Origin: Bacteroides clarus YIT 12056
Lineage (GTDB): Bacteria > Bacteroidota > Bacteroidia > Bacteroidales > Bacteroidaceae
Length of the DNA: 64,000 nucleotides
Direction: 5' to 3'
NCBI RefSeq assembly: GCF_900129655.1
Contig: NZ_FQWK01000003.1
Span: 310,001-374,000, forward strand
Every line of letters begins with the position of its first letter. Within the stretch, counting starts at the first letter, position 1. Of the stretch, positions 8,209 through 16,322 are shown piece after piece. The notes beneath the pieces were generated by a model that worked only from the letters and a program-made list of their open reading frames with translations, did not search any database and was not told where the DNA came from. The translations under genes and the position numbers were made by a program.

Positions 8209-9216
8209 TTGCAAGTGAATGCGCTAAATGATAATTTAGAGAAGATGGCGAAGCAACTTTACGACTATTGGTTTGTGCAGTTCAACTTTCCAGATGAGAA
8301 CGGACGGCCTTATAAGTCAAGTGGTGGTAAAATGTCCTACAATAAACGGTTAAAGCGAGAAATCCCTATTGATTGGCAAGTCAAAAACCTAATAGACTTT
8401 ACTGAAATCAAGAATGGTGCAACGCCTTCAACTGCTGATGAAGCAAATTACGGAGGAGATATCGTGTGGATAACTCCAAAGGATTTATCAGACCAACAAT
8501 CAAAATTCGTGTACCAAGGTGAACGAAATATAACCAAACAAGGCTTTGATTCTTGCAGTACAAGTATGCTTCCCATAAACTCTGTACTTATGTCAAGCCG
8601 TGCTCCAATTGGTCTTGTATCTATTGCAAAGAATGATGTCTGCACAAATCAAGGTTTCAAAAGTTTTATTCCAAAGAAGATGGAAGACTCCATCTATTTG
8701 TACTATTACATAAAGCATCATATTAAGCAGATTGAGCAATTAGGTTCTGGTACGACCTTCAAAGAAGTATCAAGGGATGACCTTTGTAAATTTCCAATTC
8801 TTGTTGTTGGCGCAAAAGAATCTTATAGGCAATGGGCTGAATTACAAAATGGAATAGCTGATAAGCAATTTGTACTTCAAAAAGAAATCGCAATACTTAC
8901 TAAGCAGCGCGATGAACTTTTACCATTGTTGATGAACGGCCAAGCATCGGTAAATTATCATTTATCAAAATGGAGTATAGGATTTTTATGTCTTGATATG
9001 CACATAGAATATGACAAGGACATTGTACAAAAGGAAGCAGACAAACAGGATTTTAACCCACTTGTCCGAAAGCCATATTCCTTTACTTTTTTCAAGCATA
9101 CAAGCTATCCGTTTTTCATGTTCCTTTTGCAGTTCAAGTTGTTTGTTACGATGAGCCATAAGTTGCCGACCGACTTCCACAACAAAGTTCATACAAATGT
9201 TGTTCAAAGATTTTAG
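8209..9216 (+). CDS. Silent 3' half of hsdS (C2 cassette), reading on into unrelated DNA
   Basis: The frame opens with a TTG and enters the hsdS central region at NALNDNLEKMAKQLYDYWFVQF, almost identical over more than 100 bp to 5981-6100 of hsdS. It then encodes a different second target-recognition domain and the usual ending KQRDELLPLLMNGQASVNYHLS at about 8968. Beyond that the frame continues by chance to 9216, antisense to the next gene, and should not be read as HsdS. No start codon belongs to this half, so it is an unexpressed specificity cassette unless rejoined to an N half. Confidence 0.8.
   Translation: MQVNALNDNLEKMAKQLYDYWFVQFNFPDENGRPYKSSGGKMSYNKRLKREIPIDWQVKNLIDFTEIKNGATPSTADEANYGGDIVWITPKDLSDQQSKFVYQGERNITKQGFDSCSTSMLPINSVLMSSRAPIGLVSIAKNDVCTNQGFKSFIPKKMEDSIYLYYYIKHHIKQIEQLGSGTTFKEVSRDDLCKFPILVVGAKESYRQWAELQNGIADKQFVLQKEIAILTKQRDELLPLLMNGQASVNYHLSKWSIGFLCLDMHIEYDKDIVQKEADKQDFNPLVRKPYSFTFFKHTSYPFFMFLLQFKLFVTMSHKLPTDFHNKVHTNVVQRF
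8220..8238 (+). repeat. hsdS inversion site c
   Basis: TGCGCTAAATGATAATTTA, direct orientation relative to site a. It shares TGCG and the 14-bp TAAATGATAATTTA with the minus-strand reading of site b, making b and c the best-matched inverted pair for in-frame N2-C2 joining. Confidence 0.8.
8951..8966 (-). repeat. hsdS inversion site d
   Basis: TAAATTATCATTTATC, identical to the 16-bp core of site b and inverted relative to a and c. It closes the C2 cassette just as b closes C1. It lies about 20 bp from the 3' end of the mobilisation gene at 8986. Confidence 0.82.
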
Positions 9217-9459
9217 GGTTTGAGGATGTACTTGTGCATCGATTTTCTTCATCTGCATTTCTTGAGCAGATGAGTTGAATTTTGAAACGATGCTTTCCAT
9301 ACGGTCAATAGCGGCATTGAGCACAGCGGTTGTCTGTTTCAGTTCCGCTATGTTTTCAGTAAAGCTGCGTTCTACCTGCAAGATCTTACTCTCATTATTG
9401 GTACTTTCTATGAGGCCGTCAATGTTTATCTTGTCGGATTTCCCTTTTCCAATTCCCAT
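8986..9459 (-). CDS. Putative mobilisation accessory protein, coiled coil with C-terminal membrane anchor
   Basis: I do not recognise a named family. The 157-residue product is mostly charged helix (about 25-130, heptad-like, ending in a KQLELQKEHEKR stretch) followed by one hydrophobic segment near the C terminus (KILFVCFLLYNVLVIFYV). It is the third gene of a minus-strand cluster mobC-relaxase-this gene, 25 nt after the relaxase. In Bacteroides mobilisable elements small coiled-coil genes commonly follow the relaxase, so a role in the relaxosome or at the membrane is inferred. Its 3' end abuts site d of the hsdS module, which marks the junction between the two loci. Confidence 0.6.
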   Translation of the reverse strand: MGIGKGKSDKINIDGLIESTNNESKILQVERSFTENIAELKQTTAVLNAAIDRMESIVSKFNSSAQEMQMKKIDAQVHPQTLKSLNNICMNFVVEVGRQLMAHRNKQLELQKEHEKRIACMLEKSKGIWLSDKWVKILFVCFLLYNVLVIFYVHIKT

Positions 9460-9484
9460 ACTTCATTGATTTTAAGTGAAACAA

Positions 9485-10693
9485 TTATCTGTGTAGACCT
9501 CTCCTGCGCTTGCAAAAGTGATTAGCCATTTGAGCACATCGCCTTGCCCATTCACGTTCGTCCTCATCTTTATCTTTTCCCCATCCGCTCATGTCGGAAC
9601 CTCCGCCGCCACTGGATGCAGCCATGCTCGTTGCACCGTCAAGGTATTCGGCAAAAAGGAGCAAGGCGGTTTTCTGTACATCTTCAATGGTCGCAAAGGA
9701 ATTGTCATCCGGCACGGAACATTCCTTGCGGATGATTTCGTCCGCTTCTTCCGATATGGCCACATGGTAATGGTGGTATTCATCTGTGGAAATGTCGTAG
9801 TGCTTGATAACTGGGGCCAGATGGTTGGTCTGTGACATCTCAGTCGAAACGATAGCTGGCCGTATTCCCTGTTCGGAATTTGGGATTAGCGAAGATTTCC
9901 GCTCTCCATGAAGCCTTGCCCATGTCGCTTCTATCTTTGACGGCATGAGGTGTCGGCCTTTACCGAGAAGGGAGGATTTATAACTGGAGTTGCCCGACAG
10001 GACAGAATAGCCTCGTACATTCCCCTTGTCATTCTCTTGCAAGTGTATAACGTAGCCGTGCGCTTTCAGTCCGGCCTCATAGCCTGACCAACTGAATTCC
10101 GGCAAGGATCGGAGTACATCCATGCAAGTGTCAGCTATCTCCAGTCTGCGTTTCTCGTAAATATTCTCCGGCTGTACCCATCCACGCCGTTCATTGATGA
10201 TGTACGCAGCCGACATTGCCCGTTCCGCTATCAGGTGGTCATCATTGACCTTTCCATCCATGTCCACACGGTTTACATCTATGTGTAGATGAGGTATGCC
10301 ACTTTTCGCATCATGGTGGAGTGCAACTACATACTGACTGTTCTTCACGTTGGTGAACTTCGCACTGGCACGTTTGGCCTTTTTCGAGAGGTCGATGGAA
10401 TCAAATACTCGGATGTACTCGTTTGCCAACCTTACCCAATCAGCCAGTGTCCAACCTGCGGATTCTTCCTTAGTTGGGGATATTTCCATTCTTATCACAT
10501 TCCGTTTGAGCGGTCTGCCTTTGTTGATTATACTGGAAAATTCTTTTTGTTTGAGTACCATGCGCTGAAACATGGCTTCAGCCGATATATCATCGGGTAA
10601 GAAATTCACTTTCACTATCTCGGCCTTGTCCTTGTTGACCGAATAGCGGACGGCGTTTCCGCCGTGGCTGATGGTGGCCGCTTTTGCTATCAT
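9485..10693 (-). CDS. Relaxase / mobilisation nuclease (MobA/VirD2-like)
   Basis: A 402-residue relaxase that would nick the transfer origin and lead the strand into a recipient. The N-terminal catalytic domain shows the family motif with histidine triad HHDAKSGIPHLHIDVNRVD (about 125-143). A candidate nucleophilic tyrosine (AVRYSV) lies near residue 17. The C-terminal third is variable, with a glycine/serine-rich patch and a basic end. It lies 12 nt after mobC in the same direction and is probably co-transcribed with it. No conjugation apparatus is present, so transfer would depend on a helper element. Confidence 0.88.
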   Translation of the reverse strand: MIAKAATISHGGNAVRYSVNKDKAEIVKVNFLPDDISAEAMFQRMVLKQKEFSSIINKGRPLKRNVIRMEISPTKEESAGWTLADWVRLANEYIRVFDSIDLSKKAKRASAKFTNVKNSQYVVALHHDAKSGIPHLHIDVNRVDMDGKVNDDHLIAERAMSAAYIINERRGWVQPENIYEKRRLEIADTCMDVLRSLPEFSWSGYEAGLKAHGYVIHLQENDKGNVRGYSVLSGNSSYKSSLLGKGRHLMPSKIEATWARLHGERKSSLIPNSEQGIRPAIVSTEMSQTNHLAPVIKHYDISTDEYHHYHVAISEEADEIIRKECSVPDDNSFATIEDVQKTALLLFAEYLDGATSMAASSGGGGSDMSGWGKDKDEDEREWARRCAQMANHFCKRRRGLHR

Positions 10694-10705
10694 CTGGTTG
10701 GGGAT

Positions 10706-11089
10706 TTATTGAGTGATGTATTCCTGAATTTCATTCCAACGGGCTATAAGGGGAACGGCGGCACGCATCCACTGCTCCACGAAACGGGTGTCTGCGAAGT
10801 ATTGCGCCCGATGGCTGCCCTGTATGGACTTGACGGCTGCCGCTATTCGTATTAGTTCGCCCCGTGCATCAGAGAGACTGCAAAGGGCTTCCACCTCCTT
10901 GTCGGTAAGTCGCCGCCTCGGATGCTGCCTCAAAGCACATTTTCGAATATAGTCGCTCAAAGTCAAACCGCAGGTCTCGGCAAGTTCTACGACTTTTGCG
11001 TATTCTTTTTCGGTCACTCTGGCCTCCAGCCGCTTTGTGCGCTTTATAGCCTCTTTCTTTTCATCCTTGTTTTCTTCCGTTGTTGCCAT
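10706..11089 (-). CDS. mobC: Mobilisation protein MobC (ribbon-helix-helix relaxosome component)
   Basis: A 127-residue protein that typically binds oriT and assists the relaxase. A basic N terminus is followed by KRTKRLEARVTEKEYAKVV and then LSDYIRKCAL, the ribbon-helix-helix plus MobC pattern. The frame is open further upstream by 30 codons (to 11179), but that extension is unlike the family. The ATG at 11089 gives the normal MATTEEN-type charged start, so I chose it. It is immediately upstream of the relaxase gene. Confidence 0.78.
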   Translation of the reverse strand: MATTEENKDEKKEAIKRTKRLEARVTEKEYAKVVELAETCGLTLSDYIRKCALRQHPRRRLTDKEVEALCSLSDARGELIRIAAAVKSIQGSHRAQYFADTRFVEQWMRAAVPLIARWNEIQEYITQ

Positions 11090-11326
11090 ATCTAATGATT
11101 TATAATAAGGTGATACGATAAAATAAAACTGGTCAGCCCAGTGCGAGCTTGCGAGCGGCTGTAACGGCTTATGTGGCATGGAAGCGCGGAGCGGTTTTGT
11201 GCGACATAGGCAATTCTTGTAACAGTCCTGACACGAACTTTGGATATATTACAGCTCACAGAAAGGATGGTTTGTCCGAAGTCTTTATAAACGTCTAAAA
11301 CAAACGTACTCCGCCACATTCATTTC
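11090..11326. other. Noncoding region upstream of mobC, possible oriT; ends at IS21 boundary
   Basis: No convincing gene. By position (between mobC and the original element body) this is where oriT of such elements usually lies. GC-rich patches with a repeated GCGAGC (11149-11162) and a short run around GGCATGGAAGCGCGGAGCGG are visible, but I cannot identify a nick site. The sequence is interrupted at 11327 by the IS21 element. Confidence 0.35.
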
Positions 11327-11354
11327 TGTAGCTAACACTTGAAAAGGGACCCGG
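11327..11354 (+). repeat. IS21 left terminal inverted repeat
   Basis: 28 bp, starting TGTAGCTAACACTTGAAAAG; exact reverse complement of 13912-13939. Confidence 0.92.
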
Positions 11355-11439
11355 AACAACATTTAAAAAGTGCCCCACCCATGGGTATGTTTAACCGAAC
11401 AAAATTGGTATATTCATAAAAACCAATGGCGTTCATAAT

Positions 11440-13068
11440 ATGTACCACATGGAAGAAAGAGATTCCATAATTCTCGCCTATAGGCGTGACGGATTGAGCA
11501 TCCGTGAGATCGCCCGTCGTAACGGCATGAGCCGCAAGACTGTACGCAAGTATCTCCGGGCTTTCGAACAAGCGGTCGGTGACAACCCCGACGCGGAAGT
11601 AATGGACACGTACCTGCAGCAGCCGGTGCGCTATGACAGCAGCAAACGTGTCCGCAGAGTGATGAACCAGCAGGTGATGGAGGCGATAGACGGCTTCATG
11701 GCCCGCAACCGGTCTAATGCCGCGGCCGGATTGCGCAAGCAGCAGATGCGCAAGATTGACATGTGGCGCCGGTTGCGCGATCAAGACATAGAGATTGCCT
11801 ATTCGACGGTATGCCAGTATGTCCGTGCATTGGAAGTGGCGGTGTCCGCTCCGGCCAAGTCCCCGGCGGCGTTCATCCGCCAGGAGTATGAACCGGGGTT
11901 CCGGTGCGAGTTTGACTGGGGCGTGCTGACACTTTGGATTGCCGGTGTCAAGACGAAGCTGCACATGGCCGTGTTCACGATGAGCCATAGCAACCTGCGG
12001 CGGGCATACCTGTTCTCCCGCGAGGACACGTTGGCCCTGATGGAAGCACACCGCAACTGCTTCCGTGCTTTGGGGGGCACGCCGCAAGTAATGGCCTACG
12101 ATAACATGCGGGTGGCCGTCAAGAAGTTCCTTGGACAGGAGCGCGAACATACCGATGCCCTGCGCCGCATGGAACTCCACTATTGTTTCACCCCTCATTT
12201 CTGTAATCCGCGTTCGGGATGGGAGAAAGGCAAGGTGGAGCGTTCGGTGGAACATATCCGCCGGCGGGCTTTCGCCTATGATGTCCGTTTCGGTTCGCTG
12301 GAGCAGGCGCAGTGCCATCTTGACAAGGTCTGTGACAGGCTCAACGGGGAGGCTTCCAACATGTCCGCTCAGGAGAAGAAGGAGCGCGTACAGGCCGATA
12401 TCGCGGCTTTGCGCCCGCTTGACCACGGTGACATGGGCTGCTTTGAGCAGCGGCATGCCCGTGTCGGGAAGTATTCCACCATTACCGTCGATGGCGTGCA
12501 TTACTCTGTGCCTGACCGGCTTGTCGGTCGGGAGGTACCCGTAAAGATGTATTCCGAGCGTATTGTCGCGCTTGACGGTCGCGACAAGGTAGCCACGCAT
12601 GTACGCTCCCGGCGTCCCGGTGACTGGCGTATTGACCTGATGCACTATCTGGGCACGTTCCTGCGCAAGCCTGCGGCGTTGGGACGATCCACGGCCATGC
12701 GACAGGTACACCCGGGCGTGGCGGCACTGTTCCGCAAACATTTTGCGGATTCTCCCAGATCGTTTGTCGAACTGCTCGTGTTTACCCGTGACAACCGGCG
12801 CACTTATGCCGACATGCTGGCTGCGGCAGACCGTCTGTCCTCCCGGGGACTCAAACGCCTGTCTTCCGAACAATTGGGCGCCGAGATGCTGGCCAGTGAC
12901 GGCAATGGAGCCGCAAACGTCCGTCAGGAAGCGGCCACCCCGACCCCGTCCCCGTCCGATCCACAACAGAGCGCCATTGAAGAATCGGCCTCACAGACAT
13001 TGGACACACTTTCGGCGATGATCGGATGTGGCGCCGCACAACAACCTGTAAACAAAATTACCGTCTAA
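11440..13068 (+). CDS. istA: IS21 transposase IstA
   Basis: A 542-residue DDE transposase. An N-terminal helix-turn-helix (GLSIREIARRNGMSRKTVRKY, about 18-38) is followed by an rve-type catalytic core with D159 (CEFDWG), D221 (MAYDNM) and a glutamate in the WEKGKVE segment (261-267). A beta-rich C-terminal Mu-like domain follows (VHYSVPDRLVGREV), then a proline-rich tail. An alternative ATG lies three codons in. It is followed 21 nt later by istB. The gene is intact, so the element may still be mobile. Confidence 0.94.
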   Translation: MYHMEERDSIILAYRRDGLSIREIARRNGMSRKTVRKYLRAFEQAVGDNPDAEVMDTYLQQPVRYDSSKRVRRVMNQQVMEAIDGFMARNRSNAAAGLRKQQMRKIDMWRRLRDQDIEIAYSTVCQYVRALEVAVSAPAKSPAAFIRQEYEPGFRCEFDWGVLTLWIAGVKTKLHMAVFTMSHSNLRRAYLFSREDTLALMEAHRNCFRALGGTPQVMAYDNMRVAVKKFLGQEREHTDALRRMELHYCFTPHFCNPRSGWEKGKVERSVEHIRRRAFAYDVRFGSLEQAQCHLDKVCDRLNGEASNMSAQEKKERVQADIAALRPLDHGDMGCFEQRHARVGKYSTITVDGVHYSVPDRLVGREVPVKMYSERIVALDGRDKVATHVRSRRPGDWRIDLMHYLGTFLRKPAALGRSTAMRQVHPGVAALFRKHFADSPRSFVELLVFTRDNRRTYADMLAAADRLSSRGLKRLSSEQLGAEMLASDGNGAANVRQEAATPTPSPSDPQQSAIEESASQTLDTLSAMIGCGAAQQPVNKITV

Positions 13069-13089
13069 CAACATAAGAATTGCATAGCA

Positions 13090-13866
13090 ATGGAACAAAA
13101 CGAAAATCAAGACTCCATACGCGAACGGATACGTGCGTATGCCTTCGACCTCAAACTCCCGCTGGTACGACGCGACATTGACCTGCTTATACAGCAAGGG
13201 CTTGATGAACAATGGAACCTGTGGATGTTCACGGCCGAACTCCTGCGTCGGGAAAAAGAAAACCGCTCGGAGAACCAGCGCCGGCACCGCATCAAAAATG
13301 CCGCGTTCCCACAGTTGCGATATCTCAACGAAATAGACACGGACGCGCTTCCGCCTGAAGCACGGAAGGCCTTGCCAAACCTTGAGACGCTCGATTTCAT
13401 CAAGGAAGGGCGCAACCTTATACTATACGGGAATCCCGGGACCGGAAAGACCCATCTGGCTACAGCCTTGGGGATTGCGGCCTGCAACGCGGGATACTCC
13501 GTACTGTTCACTTCCGTGCCCAGGCTGCTTACGCAGATAAGGGAATGCAGGAACGCAATGACACTAAGGGCGCTCGAGAACAAGTTCGAACGATACGACA
13601 TGGTCATCTGCGACGAGTTCGGATACGTTTCTTGTGACAAGGCGGGAGCGGAGATGTTGTTCAACCATCTCTCACTCAGAACTGACAAGAAAACAACCGT
13701 CATTACAACAAATCTCGCATTCAACAGATGGGACGAGATTATTGCGGACAAAGTACTGGTTACAGCAATGGTAGACAGGCTAACGCACAAGGCGATTCTA
13801 CTGAACATGACGGGAAAATCGTACAGAATGAAAGAAACACAAGATATGATAAATAAACAAGTTTAA
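13090..13866 (+). CDS. istB: IS21 transposition ATPase IstB
   Basis: A 258-residue AAA+ helper ATPase that assembles on target DNA and recruits IstA. It has Walker A GNPGTGKT (114-121), Walker B MVICDEFGY (D175, E176), and a sensor-like VITTNLAF followed by a C-terminal arginine-bearing MVDRLTHKA. Length is normal for IstB and it appears intact. Confidence 0.94.
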   Translation: MEQNENQDSIRERIRAYAFDLKLPLVRRDIDLLIQQGLDEQWNLWMFTAELLRREKENRSENQRRHRIKNAAFPQLRYLNEIDTDALPPEARKALPNLETLDFIKEGRNLILYGNPGTGKTHLATALGIAACNAGYSVLFTSVPRLLTQIRECRNAMTLRALENKFERYDMVICDEFGYVSCDKAGAEMLFNHLSLRTDKKTTVITTNLAFNRWDEIIADKVLVTAMVDRLTHKAILLNMTGKSYRMKETQDMINKQV

Positions 13867-13911
13867 TTAACTTTGCAAAACCTATCGGGTGGTACACGTT
13901 TCAAATGCTAC

Positions 13912-13939
13912 CCGGGTCCCTTTTCAAGTGTTAGCTACA
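13912..13939 (-). repeat. IS21 right terminal inverted repeat
   Basis: 28 bp ending GTGTTAGCTACA; exact reverse complement of the left end. Confidence 0.92.
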
Positions 13940-14182
13940 TAGGGTTTCTTTGCTAATCCCGAACAAAGCATAGGCTTCGGGAACAGTGATATAGTCTTTG
14001 GATTTCGGTATCTTCTTCACAACCTCATCCAATTTCTGCATCCTCAGTTCCTCGTCCTTGTTTCTTTTCCAAGCAATTTTGGAGCATCTTGGAGAACAAT
14101 ACCAAGATTCAATGGTCTTCGCCTTGAACAATTCTCCGCAGACCTTGCATTTGCGTACTATCTCGAACTTTGCTGCTGGCAT
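13931..14182 (-). pseudogene. Truncated zinc-ribbon/helix-turn-helix protein, cut by IS21
   Basis: Codons 1-81 are native: a CxxC...CxxC zinc-ribbon-like part (CKVCGELF, then WYCSPRCSK) and the beginning of a MerR/excisionase-type helix-turn-helix (TVPEAYALFGISKETL). At 13940 the frame enters the IS right end and stops after two codons (CS). The missing helix-turn-helix remainder is not found on the other side of the IS. Such proteins are usually encoded near the ends of Bacteroides mobilisable elements, which fits the nearby mob genes. Confidence 0.75.
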
Positions 14183-14327
14183 ATCTGTCTTTGAAACATA
14201 AATTATTCACTATCAATACCGACAATATATTAAGTGTCACTTTATCTACTTTTAAGTGCCGGCACAAATATGGTACAAATATACGATAAAAATCCGAGAA
14301 ACAAGCAAATCTATTAGAAAGTGCTAA

Positions 14328-14362
14328 AAACAAAATAGGGAGTAACTCATTGAGCTACACCC
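14328..14362 (-). terminator. Probable Rho-independent terminator of dnaK
   Basis: Read on the minus strand, a hairpin (GGGTGTAGCTCAATGAG then TTACTCCC, 14338-14362; stems GGG/CCC, GTA/TAC, CTC/GAG with mismatches between) is followed by TATTTTGTTTTT. It lies about 40 bp past the dnaK stop. The rest of 14183-14399 holds no gene that I can see. Confidence 0.6.
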
Positions 14363-14399
14363 CACTTTTCTATCGTTGGTTATCGTTGTTTACCGATAC

Positions 14400-16322
14400 T
14401 TATTTCACTTCCTCAAAGTCAGCATCCTGTACATTATCCCCATGCTTATTGCCATTATCCTGAGCGCCGCCTTGTTGTCCGGCATTCATATCAGGACCGG
14501 CTTGTGCACCACCCTGAGCACCGCTCTGAGCATACATTTCAGCGCTTGCGGCCTGAAAAGCAGTATTCAGTTCAGCCATTGCAGAGTCAACAGCAGCCAA
14601 ATCCTGTGCTTTGTGAGCATCTTTCAGTTTCTGAAGGGCAGCTTCAATCGGAGCTTTCTTGTCGGCAGGCAACTTATCGCCCAGTTCCTTCAGTTGATTT
14701 TCAGTAGTGAAAATCATTGAGTCGGCTTGGTTCAGTTTGTCAACTTTCTCACGTTCTTTCTTATCGGCTTCGGCATTTGCTTCGGCTTCGGCTTTCATCT
14801 TTTCGATTTCTTCCTTGCTCAAACCGCTGGAAGCCTCGATACGGATAGCCTGTTCCTTACCGGTAGCCTTATCCTTGGCAGATACTTTCAAGATACCGTT
14901 GGCATCGATATCGAATGTTACCTCGATCTGAGGAATGCCGCGACGTGCCGGAGCGATACCTGTCAGGTTAAACTGACCGATTGACTTGTTCTGTGCAGCC
15001 ATCGGACGTTCACCCTGCAATACGTGGATAGTAACTTCCGTCTGGTTATCGGCGGCGGTAGAGAATGTTTCGCTCTTCTTGCAAGGAATAGTCGTATTGG
15101 CGTCAATCAGCTTGGTCATTACACCACCCATAGTCTCGATACCCATAGACAGCGGAGTAACATCCAGCAATACAACACCCTTGATTTCGTCTGTCAAAAC
15201 AGCGCCCTGTACGGCAGCACCTACCGCTACTACCTCATCCGGATTCACGCCTTTGGAAGGAACTTTACCGAAGAAGTCTTCAACCAATTTCTGTACAGCC
15301 GGTATACGTGAAGAACCACCTACAAGGATAACTTCATCTATATCGGAGTTGCCCAAACCGGCATCACTCATAGCCTTCTTGCAAGGTTCAAGACAAGCCT
15401 GAATCAAATTGTGAGCCAAAGCCTCGAATTTGGCACGCGTCAGAGTCTTAACCAAATGCTTGGGCACACCGCCTACCGGCATAATGTACGGCAGGTTGAT
15501 TTCCGTACTGGTAGAAGAAGACAATTCGATCTTTGCCTTTTCGGCAGCTTCTTTCAAACGCTGCATAGCCATCGGATCCTGAGTAAGGTCAGCACCTTCG
15601 TCGTTCTTGAACTCTTGAACCAGCCAGTCGATGATAACCTGGTCGAAGTCATCACCACCCAGATGAGTATCACCGTTGGTTGACAATACTTCGAACACAC
15701 CGCCACCGAACTCAAGGATAGAAATATCGAATGTACCGCCACCGAGGTCGAATACGGCAACCTTCATATCCTTATGCGCCTTGTCGATACCGTAAGCCAA
15801 AGCTGCGGCAGTCGGCTCGTTCACAATACGCTTTACTTCCAGACCGGCAATCTGGCCGGCTTCTTTGGTAGCCTGACGTTGAGAATCGGAGAAGTAAGCC
15901 GGAACGGTAATAACGGCTTCCGTCACTTCTTGTCCCAGATAATCCTCAGCGGTCTTTTTCATTTTCTGCAGAATCATTGCAGAGATTTCCTGCGGAGTAT
16001 AGAGACGTCCGTCAATATCCACACGCGGAGTATTGTTGTCACCCTTCACTACTTTATAAGGCACGCGGGCTATTTCTTTTTGTACCTGATCCCAGTTCTC
16101 ACCCATGAAACGTTTGATTGAGAACACTGTTCTCGTCGGGTTTGTGATAGCCTGACGCTTTGCAGGGTCACCCACCTTACGTTCACCACCGTCCACAAAC
16201 GCCACAACAGAAGGAGTGGTGCGTTTGCCTTCGCTGTTTGCAATTACTACAGGTTCGTTTCCTTCGAATACGGAAACGCAAGAGTTTGTTGTTCCTAAGT
16301 CAATACCAATAATTTTTCCCAT
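14400..16322 (-). CDS. dnaK: Chaperone DnaK (Hsp70)
   Basis: A 640-residue ATP-dependent chaperone of the cytoplasm that folds nascent and stressed proteins with DnaJ and GrpE. It starts [21 protein letters not shown] (phosphate-1 loop) and carries [24 protein letters not shown] and the substrate-binding domain. A Gly/Gln-rich tail ends in DADFEEVK, close to the usual EEVK-type ending. dnaJ and grpE are not adjacent here. The upstream region has an unusual GG-N10-GT sequence and a TGACAG palindrome (separate entry). Confidence 0.98.
   Translation of the reverse strand: MGKIIGIDLGTTNSCVSVFEGNEPVVIANSEGKRTTPSVVAFVDGGERKVGDPAKRQAITNPTRTVFSIKRFMGENWDQVQKEIARVPYKVVKGDNNTPRVDIDGRLYTPQEISAMILQKMKKTAEDYLGQEVTEAVITVPAYFSDSQRQATKEAGQIAGLEVKRIVNEPTAAALAYGIDKAHKDMKVAVFDLGGGTFDISILEFGGGVFEVLSTNGDTHLGGDDFDQVIIDWLVQEFKNDEGADLTQDPMAMQRLKEAAEKAKIELSSSTSTEINLPYIMPVGGVPKHLVKTLTRAKFEALAHNLIQACLEPCKKAMSDAGLGNSDIDEVILVGGSSRIPAVQKLVEDFFGKVPSKGVNPDEVVAVGAAVQGAVLTDEIKGVVLLDVTPLSMGIETMGGVMTKLIDANTTIPCKKSETFSTAADNQTEVTIHVLQGERPMAAQNKSIGQFNLTGIAPARRGIPQIEVTFDIDANGILKVSAKDKATGKEQAIRIEASSGLSKEEIEKMKAEAEANAEADKKEREKVDKLNQADSMIFTTENQLKELGDKLPADKKAPIEAALQKLKDAHKAQDLAAVDSAMAELNTAFQAASAEMYAQSGAQGGAQAGPDMNAGQQGGAQDNGNKHGDNVQDADFEEVK

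Larger units (their letters stand above)
11327..13939 (+). mobile_element. IS21-family insertion sequence, complete, 2613 bp
   Basis: Perfect 28-bp terminal inverted repeats at 11327-11354 and 13912-13939 begin 5'-TGTAGCTAACACTTG and end CA-3', as expected for IS21. Inside are istA and istB in the usual order. The DNA is clearly GC-richer than both flanks. The bases just outside the two ends (…CATTTC on the left, TAGGGT… on the right) do not match, so no target-site duplication is present. Confidence 0.93.

Noticed and set aside
9000..9216. C-terminal extension of the spare hsdS 3' half
   Set aside because: HsdS homology ends at about 8968; beyond it the frame is antisense to the mob accessory gene.
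11092..11319. 75-codon minus-strand frame between mobC and IS21
   Set aside because: Overlaps the mobC start region, matches no family and has no ribosome binding site; more likely part of the oriT region.
11332..12966. Long minus-strand open frame (544 codons) opposite istA
   Set aside because: It mirrors istA in the GC-rich IS21 element, has no recognisable domain, and istA has the HTH, DDE motifs and normal length.
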